The notes: generated by a model from the sequence alone, not told the origin. A DNA stretch of 64,000 nt from an uncultured Bacilli bacterium (GCA_934122275.1 CAKOWI010000001.1:1-64000), one strand, 5' to 3'. Shown: positions 7,211-17,154, counted from the stretch's first letter. Made by a program: numbers and translations.

Positions 7211-7432
7211 TCACCTCAATACATTAATGAATTTACTCACCATATCTAATTTATCTATAAAATCATTTATTTTATCAGTAGGTCTTAATCTATATCTTTC
7301 TTTAACTTCATTTATAAAAGTATTTACAGAATCAGAGTCTCTATTAAGTGATTTATACCAATAAGAATTAGTTCTTAAATATACTTTATAATTCGGGTTA
7401 CTATCAAGAAGAATTTTTACTTTAGTATCCAT
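7211..7432 (-). CDS. ylbE: YlbE-like protein
   Basis: 73 residues matching the small YlbE family: a NPNYKVYLRTNSYWYKSLNR-type N-terminal half followed by a helical C-terminus. The function is unknown, but the gene is conserved beside ylbD and ylbF in spore-forming Bacilli. Its ATG overlaps the ylbD stop (TAATG), suggesting translational coupling, and its TGA stop precedes ylbF by five bases. Confidence 0.8.
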   Translation of the reverse strand: MDTKVKILLDSNPNYKVYLRTNSYWYKSLNRDSDSVNTFINEVKERYRLRPTDKINDFIDKLDMVSKFINVLR

Positions 7433-7782
7433 TAATCCTCAAACTTTTTAAATAATTGTCTAGGACTATATGTACTAGCAGTATTTACAGCACTCTTAGT
7501 AGTTAATCCCTGAAGTAGTTCAATGACTTTTTGTACACTATTAATTCCTTTTTGCAGTGAATCTTTATCTATTTTTCCAAGCATATCAACAACAGAATTA
7601 AAGCTTATACCACTTTCCTTTTTAGTACTTTCTTCAGTTGGTATATATTTTTTCCATACTGTTTCATCTTCACCATATAAATTCCATTGCTCATAAAACT
7701 TTTGCCACGTCATTTCCCCACTATTAACGTATTTAGTAAGATATGGTCTTTTCCTTACAAAGGCTTTAAACTCTTCTTTCAT
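7432..7782 (-). CDS. ylbD: YlbD-family putative spore coat protein
   Basis: 116 residues. The N-terminal half has the family pattern FVRKRPYLTKYV, then MTWQKFYEQWNLYGEDE. Bacillus subtilis YlbD is listed as a putative coat protein of about 130 residues. First gene of the ylbD-ylbE-ylbF-rsmD operon; AGGGTG precedes the ATG. Presence next to the sigE region fits a sporulation role, though I see no SigE promoter I would call with confidence. Confidence 0.8.
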   Translation of the reverse strand: MKEEFKAFVRKRPYLTKYVNSGEMTWQKFYEQWNLYGEDETVWKKYIPTEESTKKESGISFNSVVDMLGKIDKDSLQKGINSVQKVIELLQGLTTKSAVNTASTYSPRQLFKKFED

Positions 7783-7827
7783 AACTATTCACCCTAATAT
7801 AATGTATGCAAAAAACTACTTTTTTTT

Positions 7828-9288
7828 CTATTTTTTATCTATTTTTCTCCTTGATAAAGTACTTAATATATCATCTTCCATTTTACTATTAATATTTAAA
7901 GCTTCATCTTTCATAGAATCATCTGAAAATAAATTTAGTATACTTACTTCTTGCTCTAATAAATTATAATTTCTTTTTTTAGTTGTACTTATTATTCTAT
8001 TTCCATGATAATCTTTTTTAACAAATACACCAAGTATAATATATACATTTTTAGATATTCTTTTAAAAGTAACTCTTATATCATTAATTCTTAATTTAAA
8101 TACTTTTTTAATTTCACTTTTTTTAGCATTTGTTCTTTTACTATATGCACCATCTAGTTTAATTAATTCAATAGCTTTTTTTATATCACTATAGTACTCT
8201 TCTGGAATATTTGAAATTTCATCTAATATTCTGTTTTTATTTTCATTAAATCCATAATATAACACACATATATCTTCATTATCAGAATCTTTTTCTTCCT
8301 TCGCACCTAAACTAATATACTTTTTTAAAAACAAGTTTAACTTTTCATATAATTCATTATTTTCTGTAAACTTTAGAGCATAAGATATCATATCATCAAA
8401 GTCATCCATATATGATATAGAATCTAAAAATGAAACTAAATTATCGTAAGTATCAATTAAAAGTAATACATCTATATAATTATCAAATTTTTTATATTTA
8501 TCTTTTTTAGAATCATCTTTTACTTCTTGTTTATCATCTATTATTCTTATAACATCATCAACATATCTACCGATAACCTTGTTATCCTTTATTTTATTTT
8601 CTTCATTAGTTTTTTTCTTCTTTACAGGAAAACTCTTAATATATGTATTTAAAGAGTTAAGTAAATAACTAGTTTTAACATCATCTAATTCCATTAAACT
8701 AATTAATTCAGTTATTACAGATATATCTTCATAACTTAGTTCTTCTTTTCCTCTTGCCTTTTTATAAACTCCTTCTATTAGCTTAAGGTTTTCTTTTTTT
8801 GTTTCTTTTTCTTCTAATAAAGACTCATACATATTAATTATTACCTGACAACAGAAAAGCGCTATATCTTCATTCATTTTTTGTAATTTAGTATCCGTTA
8901 ACTTTAATCGTTCAAATCTGTCATAGCTATACTTACTCATTTTTGATTTACATATTTGTGAGAAATAATCACTAAATAAAACATCTCTATTAATACCCTG
9001 TTGCATTAATAATTTATTAGTTTCTTCTAAATATTTTTCATATTGTTTTCTACAAGATATCATGTGACTAATTGCAATATAGTTACTCTTTGCAATTGTA
9101 TCTACAAACCTTAAAAACATATCTTTATTTGATGACATATTTGCAGCATTTTTTCTAGATAGTTCTTTGCCATTAGGTTTTAAATAAAAGTATATATCTC
9201 TAATATCATTTATTTTTTTATTGATTAATTTTATATTTTCTTTATACTCGTCAGTTTCATTACGTAGTATATTTATAATTTCATCCAT
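7828..9288 (-). CDS. Hypothetical helical protein, possible RelE-like C-terminus
   Basis: 486 residues, family not recognised. Most of it is Lys/Glu-rich helix. Around residues 395-465 there is a pattern like the core of RelE/ParE-superfamily toxins: KLRINDIRVTFKRI followed by VYIILGVFVKKDYHG, that is, two strands around an R-x-x-F/Y motif and a closing strand. No antitoxin-like gene is adjacent. It sits between sigE and ylbD, where Bacillus subtilis would have sigG after sigE. GAGGTG precedes the ATG. It may be a sporulation or lineage-specific protein; the RelE-like reading is tentative. Confidence 0.5.
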   Translation of the reverse strand: MDEIINILRNETDEYKENIKLINKKINDIRDIYFYLKPNGKELSRKNAANMSSNKDMFLRFVDTIAKSNYIAISHMISCRKQYEKYLEETNKLLMQQGINRDVLFSDYFSQICKSKMSKYSYDRFERLKLTDTKLQKMNEDIALFCCQVIINMYESLLEEKETKKENLKLIEGVYKKARGKEELSYEDISVITELISLMELDDVKTSYLLNSLNTYIKSFPVKKKKTNEENKIKDNKVIGRYVDDVIRIIDDKQEVKDDSKKDKYKKFDNYIDVLLLIDTYDNLVSFLDSISYMDDFDDMISYALKFTENNELYEKLNLFLKKYISLGAKEEKDSDNEDICVLYYGFNENKNRILDEISNIPEEYYSDIKKAIELIKLDGAYSKRTNAKKSEIKKVFKLRINDIRVTFKRISKNVYIILGVFVKKDYHGNRIISTTKKRNYNLLEQEVSILNLFSDDSMKDEALNINSKMEDDILSTLSRRKIDKK

Positions 9289-9316
9289 GTTTACACCTCA
9301 TACATATTATTATAGC

Positions 9317-9341
9317 AAAAAAAGAGTTATATTTTTATAAC
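9317..9341 (-). terminator. Terminator of spoIIGA-sigE
   Basis: GTTATA and TATAAC pair around an A-rich loop, followed on the minus strand by TC and seven T. The hairpin overlaps the sigE stop codon. Confidence 0.7.
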
Positions 9342-10019
9342 ATCTTTTATCTTTTTAATAACTTTTTTTTCTATTCTAGATATATATGATTGTGAAATAT
9401 TTAATTTTTTGGCTAATTCTTTTTGAGTTATTTCTTTTTCACCAAATAATCCATACCTTAATTTCATTATTTCTTTGTCCCTATTTGGTAACTTTTCTAT
9501 CTCTTTCATTAATGTTAATTTTAGGTCATTATCTTCTAATTCTTTAGTAACTAAATCCGGGTCAGTACCTAATATATCTTCTAGATGTAATTCATTACCT
9601 TCAGAATCATATGATAAAGATTCTTCAAGTGATACATCACCATTTCTTTTTTTATTCTTTCTTAAATACATTAGTATTTCATTATCTATACAACGTGATG
9701 CATAAGTAGCTAACTTAATATTCTTATCCACTTTATACGTATTAATTCCCTTTATTAAACCTATAGTACCAATACTTACTAAATCTTCTAAATCAACTTT
9801 AGTATTTTCATACTTTTTAGATAAATAAACAACTAATCTTAGATTGTGTTCAATTAATTTATTTTTAGCATCTATACTACCATTTGCAAATTCATTTAAG
9901 TATTTTAGTTCATCTTCTTTTGATAAAGGTTCTGGTAATATATCAGAAGCTCCCACAAAGAAAATAGTATTTACCTTTCTAAATACTTTTTTAATAAAAC
10001 ATATTATTTTTTTTATCAT
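9327..10019 (-). CDS. sigE: Pro-sigma-E, mother-cell sporulation sigma factor
   Basis: 230 residues, close to Bacillus subtilis SigE. Residues 1 to about 20 form the amphipathic pro-sequence; the boundary resembles the known cleavage site (IFFVGASDILPEPLS against YYIGGSEALPPPLS). Region 2 is nearly canonical: NLRLVVYLSKKYENT, DLVSIGTIGLIKG and KLATYASRCIDNEILMYLR. Region 4 ends in a helix-turn-helix with ISQSYISRIEK. It directs early mother-cell gene expression after processing by SpoIIGA. Its ATG overlaps the spoIIGA TGA (ATGA), so the two are translationally coupled; GGAGGG precedes it. Confidence 0.96.
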   Translation of the reverse strand: MIKKIICFIKKVFRKVNTIFFVGASDILPEPLSKEDELKYLNEFANGSIDAKNKLIEHNLRLVVYLSKKYENTKVDLEDLVSIGTIGLIKGINTYKVDKNIKLATYASRCIDNEILMYLRKNKKRNGDVSLEESLSYDSEGNELHLEDILGTDPDLVTKELEDNDLKLTLMKEIEKLPNRDKEIMKLRYGLFGEKEITQKELAKKLNISQSYISRIEKKVIKKIKDVIKI

Positions 10020-10807
10020 TCTAATCCCTCCATTATCCCTTCATGTAATAAACAGTCTATACCATCTAAATTAAAATTATTGTCACTTATTCCTACCAGG
10101 CATTCTTTTTCTATAATCTTACCATTTATGACTAATTCCTTTATTTTAAAACATTTTAATATACTTTCTTTATTAACTGTATAACATGGTACTAATATAT
10201 ATTTAGGTTTATAATCACCAATAATACTTTCATTAATGATTATTATTGGTCTTTTTTTATATGGATCATATAAATTATTACCAGTATCTAAAAATGCCGT
10301 TAAATGCCTTGTATTGCTGTTTAAAAATGTAATACTAACTTTGTAGTAGTTGGATAATCTTTTCTTTTCACTTCTACTTCTTTTTACATATAAATATATA
10401 ATTATAGGTGATAATAAAAGAATTAATATTATATTTATACTAAAACCATTATGAAAAAATATAAGACCAATATTTTTATATGATAAATTATCATTAATAA
10501 AATATAAAAAACCACCTAATACTACGCTAAGTAGATATAAATATGATAAATTAGTCATAGTATACTTAACGTTTTTATAACCAAAAGAAATTAGTATCAT
10601 AATTATTGATATTATTACTTTAATAAGAAATAAAGTATATGAATTAATATTTATAAACAATGCAATTAAACTTATAGAACCTGCTATAGCACCTAAAATC
10701 ATTCTTATTATCTTAACATTTCTTTTTAAAATAAGTGATACTCCAATTAAAAGAAATAGATCTAGAAAAAAATTTATAAATAATATTAAATCAACGTATA
10801 TTTTCAC
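10016..10807 (-). CDS. spoIIGA: Sporulation sigma-E processing peptidase SpoIIGA
   Basis: 263 residues. The N-terminal half is about five membrane helices; the C-terminal half is an aspartic protease domain with the active-site motif LDTGNNLYDP. In Bacillus SpoIIGA is placed at the septum, is triggered by SpoIIR and cleaves pro-sigma-E. The start is a GTG preceded by GGTGAT. Gene order ftsA-ftsZ-spoIIGA-sigE is that of Bacillus. Confidence 0.93.
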   Translation of the reverse strand: MKIYVDLILFINFFLDLFLLIGVSLILKRNVKIIRMILGAIAGSISLIALFININSYTLFLIKVIISIIMILISFGYKNVKYTMTNLSYLYLLSVVLGGFLYFINDNLSYKNIGLIFFHNGFSINIILILLLSPIIIYLYVKRSRSEKKRLSNYYKVSITFLNSNTRHLTAFLDTGNNLYDPYKKRPIIIINESIIGDYKPKYILVPCYTVNKESILKCFKIKELVINGKIIEKECLVGISDNNFNLDGIDCLLHEGIMEGLE

Positions 10808-10832
10808 TTTATATCACCATTTTAATTATAAA

Positions 10833-10860
10833 AAAAAGACACTAATTAAAGTGTCTTTTT
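10833..10860. terminator. Terminator of ftsA-ftsZ
   Basis: AAAAAGACAC (10833-10842) and GTGTCTTTTT (10851-10860) with an 8-base loop; A and T runs on both sides make it usable in either direction. It separates ftsZ from spoIIGA. Confidence 0.85.
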
Positions 10861-10882
10861 ATGGTTTAAAGTTAAATTTTAA

Positions 10883-11977
10883 TTAAAAACTTCTTCTATT
10901 CTTTAAGAAATTAGGAATATCATCATCGTCGTCATCATCATCTTGAATTAAGTTACTAATTCTAGGGTTCATTTGTGATTGCTGAATACTTTGCTGCTGT
11001 ACTTGTTGCTCTTGTTTTGCTTTTTGTTCATTCTTTTCAAAACCAGTTGCAATAACAGTAACAATAACTTCATCAGTTAAATTTTCATTTATTACAGCAC
11101 CAAATATAGTATTTATATCATTATTAGATGTTGATCTAACAACTTCAGCTGCATCTTCAGCTTCAAATAAAGTAAGGTTTGCACCACCAGTAATATTAAT
11201 TATAGCATCAGTTGCACCTGATATATTAGTCTCAAGAAGTGGACTAGATACAGCCTGACGAGCTGCTTCAACTGCTCTATTTTCTCCTGTACCCATGCCG
11301 ATACCAATAAGGGCATTACCACTTTTTTCCATTACTGCTTTAACGTCTGCAAAGTCAAGGTTTATAAGACCAGTTACAGCAATTAAATCAGATATAGATT
11401 GAACACCTCTATGTAATACATTATCAACTTCATGGAATGCTTCTACCATTGGTGTTGATTTATCTATTATTTCACGTAATCTATCATTAGGTATAACAAT
11501 TAAGGTATCAACGTTAGCTTTTAATTCAGAAAGACCTGCTATAGCTTGTGCCATTCTTTTCTTTCCTTCAAAACTAAATGGTTTAGTAACTATTGCAACA
11601 GTAAGAGCTCCAAGACCTTGAGCAATTTCTGCAATAACAGGAGCAGCTCCTGTACCAGTGCCTCCACCCATACCACAAGTTATAAATACCATGTCAGCAC
11701 CCTTTAATGCTTCTTCTATTTCTTTTTTAGATTCTAAAGCAGCTTCTCTACCTACATCAGGTCTTCCGCCTGCTCCAAGACCAGCGGAAATTTTAGTTCC
11801 TATTTGAATTTTTGTATCAGCTTTTGAACTATTTAAGACTTGTAAATCAGTGTTAGCTACTATAAAGTCTACACCTCTAACACCACATTCTATCATTCTG
11901 TTAACAGCGTTTCCACCACCGCCACCAACACCGATTACTTTTATTTTTGCCAATTGATCTACTGGTAAACCAAACAT
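10883..11977 (-). CDS. ftsZ: Cell division protein FtsZ
   Basis: 364 residues. Tubulin-like GTPase that polymerises into the division ring. Visible: N-terminal [13 protein letters not shown], the tubulin signature [11 protein letters not shown], the NLDFADVK catalytic T7 loop, a Gln- and Asp-rich linker (QQ stretches, then a run of seven Asp), and the conserved C-terminal peptide [10 protein letters not shown] that binds FtsA and other tethers. AAGGAGG precedes the ATG. It follows ftsA by 12 bases and is followed by its terminator. Confidence 0.98.
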   Translation of the reverse strand: MFGLPVDQLAKIKVIGVGGGGGNAVNRMIECGVRGVDFIVANTDLQVLNSSKADTKIQIGTKISAGLGAGGRPDVGREAALESKKEIEEALKGADMVFITCGMGGGTGTGAAPVIAEIAQGLGALTVAIVTKPFSFEGKKRMAQAIAGLSELKANVDTLIVIPNDRLREIIDKSTPMVEAFHEVDNVLHRGVQSISDLIAVTGLINLDFADVKAVMEKSGNALIGIGMGTGENRAVEAARQAVSSPLLETNISGATDAIINITGGANLTLFEAEDAAEVVRSTSNNDINTIFGAVINENLTDEVIVTVIATGFEKNEQKAKQEQQVQQQSIQQSQMNPRISNLIQDDDDDDDDIPNFLKNRRSF

Positions 11978-11989
11978 CTTATTTCCTCC

Positions 11990-13240
11990 TTAATTATCAA
12001 AAAAGTAGCTTACAAATCTTCCAAAAATGGAATTATTCCTGCCAATCCTAGTTTTACTATGTACTAAATCATCAGCATCATCACTACTAAACATTGAATA
12101 TTGTTTTCCTCTTAATTTAATCTTTTTAACAAAGTGCTTTATAGCACCAGAAACAGTAATAAACCTTGACTTTCTAATACCTAGTGTATTAATTGAATAA
12201 GTTTTAGCTATATGGCCAAAAACATCTTCTAAAACAAAGTTCACTCCTGGCATATCTGTTATGCCACCTATTACCATTATATAACTAATTTGTTTGTTTG
12301 TTAATACTTTTAATTCATTTTTTGCAACATTTAAAATCTCAGTAAGTCTTTTATTTATTACCTTTGAAAACTCATACTGATTAATGGAAATTTGTTTTCC
12401 ATTAACGTCTAAAGTATCATATAACTCACTTTTATTAGCATATCTTGGATGTGCTATTCCGAAAATTTCCTTTATTTTTCTAGCACTTTTTAAACTAGTA
12501 TAATATATATAAGAAATATCATCATCAATTAACCTACTGCCTATTTTTAATTCTTTACTATTAGTAATTACACCCTTATTAAACATAGATACCGTAGTTA
12601 CATCTTTACCAATATTTATTAAGGCTGTAACTTTATCATCCATATCCTCTTCTCTTATTTCCTCAAAATCCGCAATCGGTGATAAAGACAAATCAACAAC
12701 TTCAACTCCTGCCTGCTCAACCGTTTTAACGTAGTCAATAACAACAGACTTAGGAACAGTAACAACCATTGCTCTAACACCTAATCTATCACAAATTTTT
12801 CCCTTTGGATTATATAAAGTTTCAATTTCTGAACCATTTTCATATATAGTAAAATCTATTGGAGTTACCTCAACTAGTTCCATATTAGGAAGAATATCAT
12901 TTGATACTGAATTTTGAACCCTTAACATATCCTTTTCAGTAACCATTTTTTCTTCATTAACTATTGGTATATTACCATGAACTAAATTATACTCTGCATC
13001 ACATGCTGGTATAGTTACGATGGCTTTATTAATTTTAATATTAATTCTAGATGAAATATCTTCTAAAGAAAGTCTTATTCTTTCTTCTAAAACATCTTTA
13101 TCTACTATAACACCATTTCTAACACCTTTAGATTTAACTGATGAAACCGCAAGTGTTCTAAATGTTCCAGCAAAATATTCACTTACTAAAATACGTATTG
13201 TATCTGATCCAATGTCTATGCAAGTATATATTTTTTTCAT
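11990..13240 (-). CDS. ftsA: Cell division protein FtsA
   Basis: About 416 residues. Actin-like ATPase that anchors FtsZ to the membrane. It begins MKKIYTCIDIGSD (phosphate-1 motif) and contains the SHS2/1C insertion region and a C-terminal IMVIGGITDMPG adenosine motif; the end (SIFGRFVSYFFDN) is a short amphipathic helix as expected for the membrane-targeting sequence. The start at 13240 is preferred because AAGGAG lies eight bases upstream; an in-frame ATG twelve codons earlier has no such site. Confidence 0.93.
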   Translation of the reverse strand: MKKIYTCIDIGSDTIRILVSEYFAGTFRTLAVSSVKSKGVRNGVIVDKDVLEERIRLSLEDISSRINIKINKAIVTIPACDAEYNLVHGNIPIVNEEKMVTEKDMLRVQNSVSNDILPNMELVEVTPIDFTIYENGSEIETLYNPKGKICDRLGVRAMVVTVPKSVVIDYVKTVEQAGVEVVDLSLSPIADFEEIREEDMDDKVTALINIGKDVTTVSMFNKGVITNSKELKIGSRLIDDDISYIYYTSLKSARKIKEIFGIAHPRYANKSELYDTLDVNGKQISINQYEFSKVINKRLTEILNVAKNELKVLTNKQISYIMVIGGITDMPGVNFVLEDVFGHIAKTYSINTLGIRKSRFITVSGAIKHFVKKIKLRGKQYSMFSSDDADDLVHSKTRIGRNNSIFGRFVSYFFDN

Positions 13241-13316
13241 ACAAATGCTCCTTATATTAATTCTACTACAATACAATTATACTATATATAAAACTTTTTT
13301 CAAAGATAAAATTAAA

Positions 13317-13341
13317 AAAAGTTAGATTAATTCTAACTTTT
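13317..13341 (-). terminator. Terminator overlapping the stop of the gene at 13333
   Basis: AAAGTTAGA and TCTAACTTT pair around a 5-base loop and are followed by T residues on the minus strand. It would end the murG-murB-divIB-unknown transcript before ftsA. Confidence 0.7.
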
Positions 13342-14391
13342 AGGAACGTAATAATACTCTTTTTCTTCGTTTTTATCATTTGCAATTACTAAATAAATAC
13401 CCTCTTTATCATCTATTTTTTTCCATCCAGATGCATCATAGTTAAGACTATAATTTGACATATTATCATACTTTGCTAATACATTTCCATCATAGTTAAC
13501 TATTTTCAAGTAATTATCATCAATTACCACTGCATAATCTTTTATTAAAAAACATACCTTATCATACTTTTTACTATTTTTAATTAAAACGCCTTTATTA
13601 TTATACATACTAAATGTTTCATCATCATTTTTTATAACTAAATTTCCTGATTTTGATACATAAAAAATAGCATCTTTTTTTAGTTCAAATAACATTTTAA
13701 TATTAGAGTTATATATGTTATATCCATCTTCTTTTTTCTCATAATAATAAATATATTTATCATTTTCTATAGTATTAAAATCATTGGTAGTTTCAAATAA
13801 CTCCTCACCATTTTCTAAGTTTATTAAAATGTTTTTATCATCTATTTTTGCAATCAACTTATTATATTTTAATGAAACACTATTTTTTGAAACTAAAGTC
13901 GTATATTTAAAATCAGTTACAAATTCATTTTTTTCTAAAGAATATATAGCAAAAAAGCCATACTCATTAAAAACTTGTAAAAAATAACTTTTGTAATTAT
14001 AAACTAAAAAGTTTATACTAGAAAATTCGTTTAAATGTAGTTTTTTAGCTTGTTCTTGCATACAGTCATAAATAATATAATCTTCATCATAAATAATTAC
14101 TTCATTTGTATCTACACTACCGCTATATACTTTACAATTATCAGAATAGCACTGATATTTGCCAATTAATTTTTCATTTAAAGTATCTTCTGTTGATACA
14201 AATGAATTATCACTTGACGAATAAAAATTTAATGTTTTTGCTTTTCCAATTGGTGTATACCATGAATCAGGATCAGATTTAGAATCAGATTTTCCATTAA
14301 AACTAAAACTTATATTATCAAGAATTCTAAACATAACAACCGCTCCAAGTAAAATTGCTACACCAATTCTTAAGATTTTTTCATATTTCAC
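13333..14391 (-). CDS. Membrane-anchored protein of the division cluster, unknown
   Basis: 352 residues, not recognised. One membrane helix near the N-terminus (about residues 8-25) and then a large extracytoplasmic part built of many short beta strands with repeated Gly-Asp/Asn turns and Tyr-rich stretches, suggestive of a beta-propeller or WG-repeat-like fold. It occupies the place held in Bacillus by ylxW, ylxX and sbp, between divIB and ftsA, so a role in division or envelope assembly is plausible. The start is a GTG with AAGGTGAT before it. Confidence 0.6.
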   Translation of the reverse strand: MKYEKILRIGVAILLGAVVMFRILDNISFSFNGKSDSKSDPDSWYTPIGKAKTLNFYSSSDNSFVSTEDTLNEKLIGKYQCYSDNCKVYSGSVDTNEVIIYDEDYIIYDCMQEQAKKLHLNEFSSINFLVYNYKSYFLQVFNEYGFFAIYSLEKNEFVTDFKYTTLVSKNSVSLKYNKLIAKIDDKNILINLENGEELFETTNDFNTIENDKYIYYYEKKEDGYNIYNSNIKMLFELKKDAIFYVSKSGNLVIKNDDETFSMYNNKGVLIKNSKKYDKVCFLIKDYAVVIDDNYLKIVNYDGNVLAKYDNMSNYSLNYDASGWKKIDDKEGIYLVIANDKNEEKEYYYVPKS

Positions 14392-14409
14392 TTTATATCA
14401 CCTTACTTT

Positions 14410-15078
14410 CTAATATGCTTTAAAATAATCTCCATAATCTAAATACAATATTCCATTTTGTCTTCCTATGTTTTCTAATATCTTATTATAATTATTCAAT
14501 TTATTAAACTTATTAACGGTTAAATATACACCATTACCATCATTCATATTAACATAATATCTATCTTTATCTATCTCGTTAGGATCATACTTTATCTCAG
14601 ACATTAAGCAAATAATATTACTATTAATCTTACTCATAGTCTTATTAAACTCAGCTTTTTTATCACTTGGCACTTCATTTATTAAGTAAGGTGCACATAT
14701 AGATTTATCATCTTTTATTCTCTCTTCTAAAGTTACTTTTTCCATAGTATTTTTATCAATATATAATACTTTTTCTTCAGTAATGCGTATTTTTATACTA
14801 AAAATTCCCTTATATACTTTCACATCTTTTACATATTTTCCCTTTTTAATGTCATTTTTAACATTAAAAGTTAATGTCTTTAGAAATGACGGATAATCTT
14901 CTAATTTTGCATACCTAATAACTTCATCATCAGTTAGTATGTTATTTCCTCTTATGTCAATTCTCATAATTCTAACATCTAATAACTTTGTTATTAAAAA
15001 TGAAATAAGAGCAAGAATTATTAATACCATAAACAATCTACCAACTTTAAGCCTTCTTCTTTTCTTTTCTTTTTTCAT
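14410..15078 (-). CDS. divIB: Cell division protein DivIB/FtsQ
   Basis: About 222 residues. A basic cytoplasmic N-terminus (KKEKKRRRLK), one membrane helix (about residues 16-36), then a POTRA domain (RIMRIDIRGNNILTDDEVI) and the FtsQ beta domain. It stabilises the FtsL-FtsB divisome complex. The start at 15078 has AAGGTGAT upstream; the in-frame ATG eleven codons earlier does not. It overlaps no gene but is only 17 bases from murB, in the Bacillus order murG-murB-divIB. Confidence 0.88.
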   Translation of the reverse strand: MKKEKKRRRLKVGRLFMVLIILALISFLITKLLDVRIMRIDIRGNNILTDDEVIRYAKLEDYPSFLKTLTFNVKNDIKKGKYVKDVKVYKGIFSIKIRITEEKVLYIDKNTMEKVTLEERIKDDKSICAPYLINEVPSDKKAEFNKTMSKINSNIICLMSEIKYDPNEIDKDRYYVNMNDGNGVYLTVNKFNKLNNYNKILENIGRQNGILYLDYGDYFKAY

Positions 15079-15094
15079 TAGTATCACCTTACTA

Positions 15095-16000
15095 TCAATC
15101 AAAATTAACAAATTCTTGTTCTATTTTTAAATCAATATTAAATTTTTCTTTTACTTTATCATGAACATAATATATTAAATCTCTAACATCTTGAGCTGTT
15201 GCACCACCCTTATTTATAATAAAATTAGCATGTTTTAAACTAACTTGTGCTCCTCCTATACTATAACCTTTAAGTCCTAAATCTTCTATCAACTTTCCAG
15301 CAAAATCATTATCTGGATTTCTAAATACAGAACCTGCTGAAGGATATTCTAAAGGCTGACTAATTAGTCTTTTCTGTTTTCTTGTTTCCATTAAATCCCT
15401 TATTAATGATTTATCTTCATGTTTTAATACTATGGTTGCTTCTAAACATATATATTTTGGATTATCTTTAAGAAAAGAACTTCTATATTTATAATTTAAG
15501 TCTTTATTATATAAAGTCTTTACTTCTAGTCTATCAGTTATTACTTTAACTTCTGAAACTATATATCCCATGTCTGATTTATATGCTCCAGCATTCATAA
15601 ATATAGCGCCACCTATAGTGCCTGGTATTCCAGATGCAAATTCAAGTCCAGAAAGGCCGTGTTTTAGTGCAAGATATGATAATTTAACAAGACTATATCC
15701 TGCTTCTACCTTTATTATAGTATCATTTACCGAAACTTTATCTAATTCATCTAGTTTTATTATTACACCATCATATTCTTTATCACTAAAAATAAGATTT
15801 GAACCATTACCTAGAACTTTATATTTAACGTTTTTTTCATTTAATTCTTTAAGCAATAATATTAATTTATCAACGTTTTTAGGATAAACCATAACTTTAG
15901 CATTACCACCAACTTTATATGTTGTATAGTTTTTTAAGCCTATGTTTTCTTTATATTTACCTATACCATTTTTTTTAATAAAACTAATTACTTCTTTCAT
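15095..16000 (-). CDS. murB: UDP-N-acetylenolpyruvoylglucosamine reductase
   Basis: About 301 residues. FAD- and NADPH-dependent reduction that completes UDP-N-acetylmuramic acid. The FAD-binding stretch TYKVGG and GNGSNLIF, the GIPGTIGGA motif, the proton donor in YPSAGSVFRNP and the C-terminal Glu (KIEQEF) mark a type II MurB. The start at 16000 has GGGTGATAAAG directly upstream. It overlaps the end of murG by 17 bases, indicating coupling. Confidence 0.95.
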   Translation of the reverse strand: MKEVISFIKKNGIGKYKENIGLKNYTTYKVGGNAKVMVYPKNVDKLILLLKELNEKNVKYKVLGNGSNLIFSDKEYDGVIIKLDELDKVSVNDTIIKVEAGYSLVKLSYLALKHGLSGLEFASGIPGTIGGAIFMNAGAYKSDMGYIVSEVKVITDRLEVKTLYNKDLNYKYRSSFLKDNPKYICLEATIVLKHEDKSLIRDLMETRKQKRLISQPLEYPSAGSVFRNPDNDFAGKLIEDLGLKGYSIGGAQVSLKHANFIINKGGATAQDVRDLIYYVHDKVKEKFNIDLKIEQEFVNFD

Positions 16001-17078
16001 CTTTATCACCCAAAAGTGATACTATCTCATTATATATCTTAGTAGCACTTTCCTTTACTTCAAATTCCTTTAAATTGCTCTTAAGTTTCCTTGTAAATAC
16101 TTTATCATTTAATAATTTCTCAGTCATTCTAAGAAGTTCATCACCCTTTAAATCTTTTTCTTCTATCATTAATGCTGCATTCTTATTAACTAAATCCATT
16201 GCATTTTTATATTGATGATTTTCAGTTACATAAGGACTTGGTATTAAAATAGATGGAACATTAAGAGTAGAAATCTCACTTAAAGTTGATGCACCTGCTC
16301 TTGTTATTAAAACATCAGTTTTTTTAAGAAGAGATACCATATTATCAATATATGGAACTATCTTTATATTACTTGTGTATTTACTTTTATCATAACTATC
16401 ATAATAATTTTTACCAGTTACAAAAACAACTTCATATTCTTTATTATTAAAAAGCATTAACATATCTTTCATCTTATCATTAACCGTTTTTGATCCTAAT
16501 GACCCCATAACAATAAGAACTAACTTTTTATTAGGACTTAAATTATAATTTTCTTTTTTAGCTTCTTGTACTTTCATAGCATTTTCACTACAAGGATTTC
16601 CTGTATATATAATTTTTTTGTTATTTTCATCTAACTGACTTTTAAACGATACAAAAATTTTATCAGCATATTTAAAACACATTTTATTTGTAACACCAAA
16701 TATAGAATTTTGTTCATGAATAACACATTTTATCCCTAAACTATGAGCTGCTAATATAACTGGTGCCGTAACATATCCACCAACACCTATTACTATATCT
16801 GGATTAAATTTCTTTATTATTTTTTTGCAAGTTGGAATTGCACACAAGAATAAAAACACACTCTTTATATTTGATGGACTAAGGCTTCTACGTAAGCCTT
16901 GAACGTTTATTCCAACAAATTCATACCCTGCTTTAGGAACAATATCTTTTTCCATTCTATTTTTAGTTCCTATGTATAATATTTCTGCATTTTTATCTTT
17001 TTCCTTTATTTTATTAGCAATAGCTAATGCTGGATATATGTGTCCTCCAGTACCTCCTGCTGAAATTATAGCTCTCAT
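15984..17078 (-). CDS. murG: MurG, lipid II synthase
   Basis: 364 residues, GT28-family glycosyltransferase that adds GlcNAc to lipid I on the inner membrane face. The signature SAGGTGGHIYPALA opens the protein; VIGVGGYVTAP, HEQNSIFG and the C-terminal UDP-GlcNAc site TRAGASTLSE are present. GGTGATAAG precedes the ATG. First gene of murG-murB-divIB-unknown. In Bacillus, murD and spoVE lie between mraY and murG; here they are replaced by unrelated genes and a candidate ncRNA. Confidence 0.96.
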   Translation of the reverse strand: MRAIISAGGTGGHIYPALAIANKIKEKDKNAEILYIGTKNRMEKDIVPKAGYEFVGINVQGLRRSLSPSNIKSVFLFLCAIPTCKKIIKKFNPDIVIGVGGYVTAPVILAAHSLGIKCVIHEQNSIFGVTNKMCFKYADKIFVSFKSQLDENNKKIIYTGNPCSENAMKVQEAKKENYNLSPNKKLVLIVMGSLGSKTVNDKMKDMLMLFNNKEYEVVFVTGKNYYDSYDKSKYTSNIKIVPYIDNMVSLLKKTDVLITRAGASTLSEISTLNVPSILIPSPYVTENHQYKNAMDLVNKNAALMIEEKDLKGDELLRMTEKLLNDKVFTRKLKSNLKEFEVKESATKIYNEIVSLLGDKDERSN

Positions 17079-17154
17079 CTTATCACCTACTATTTAATTA
17101 TATCATAATTATATGATTTTAATATCATAAAAAGAATATGTCAAAAAAATAAGC

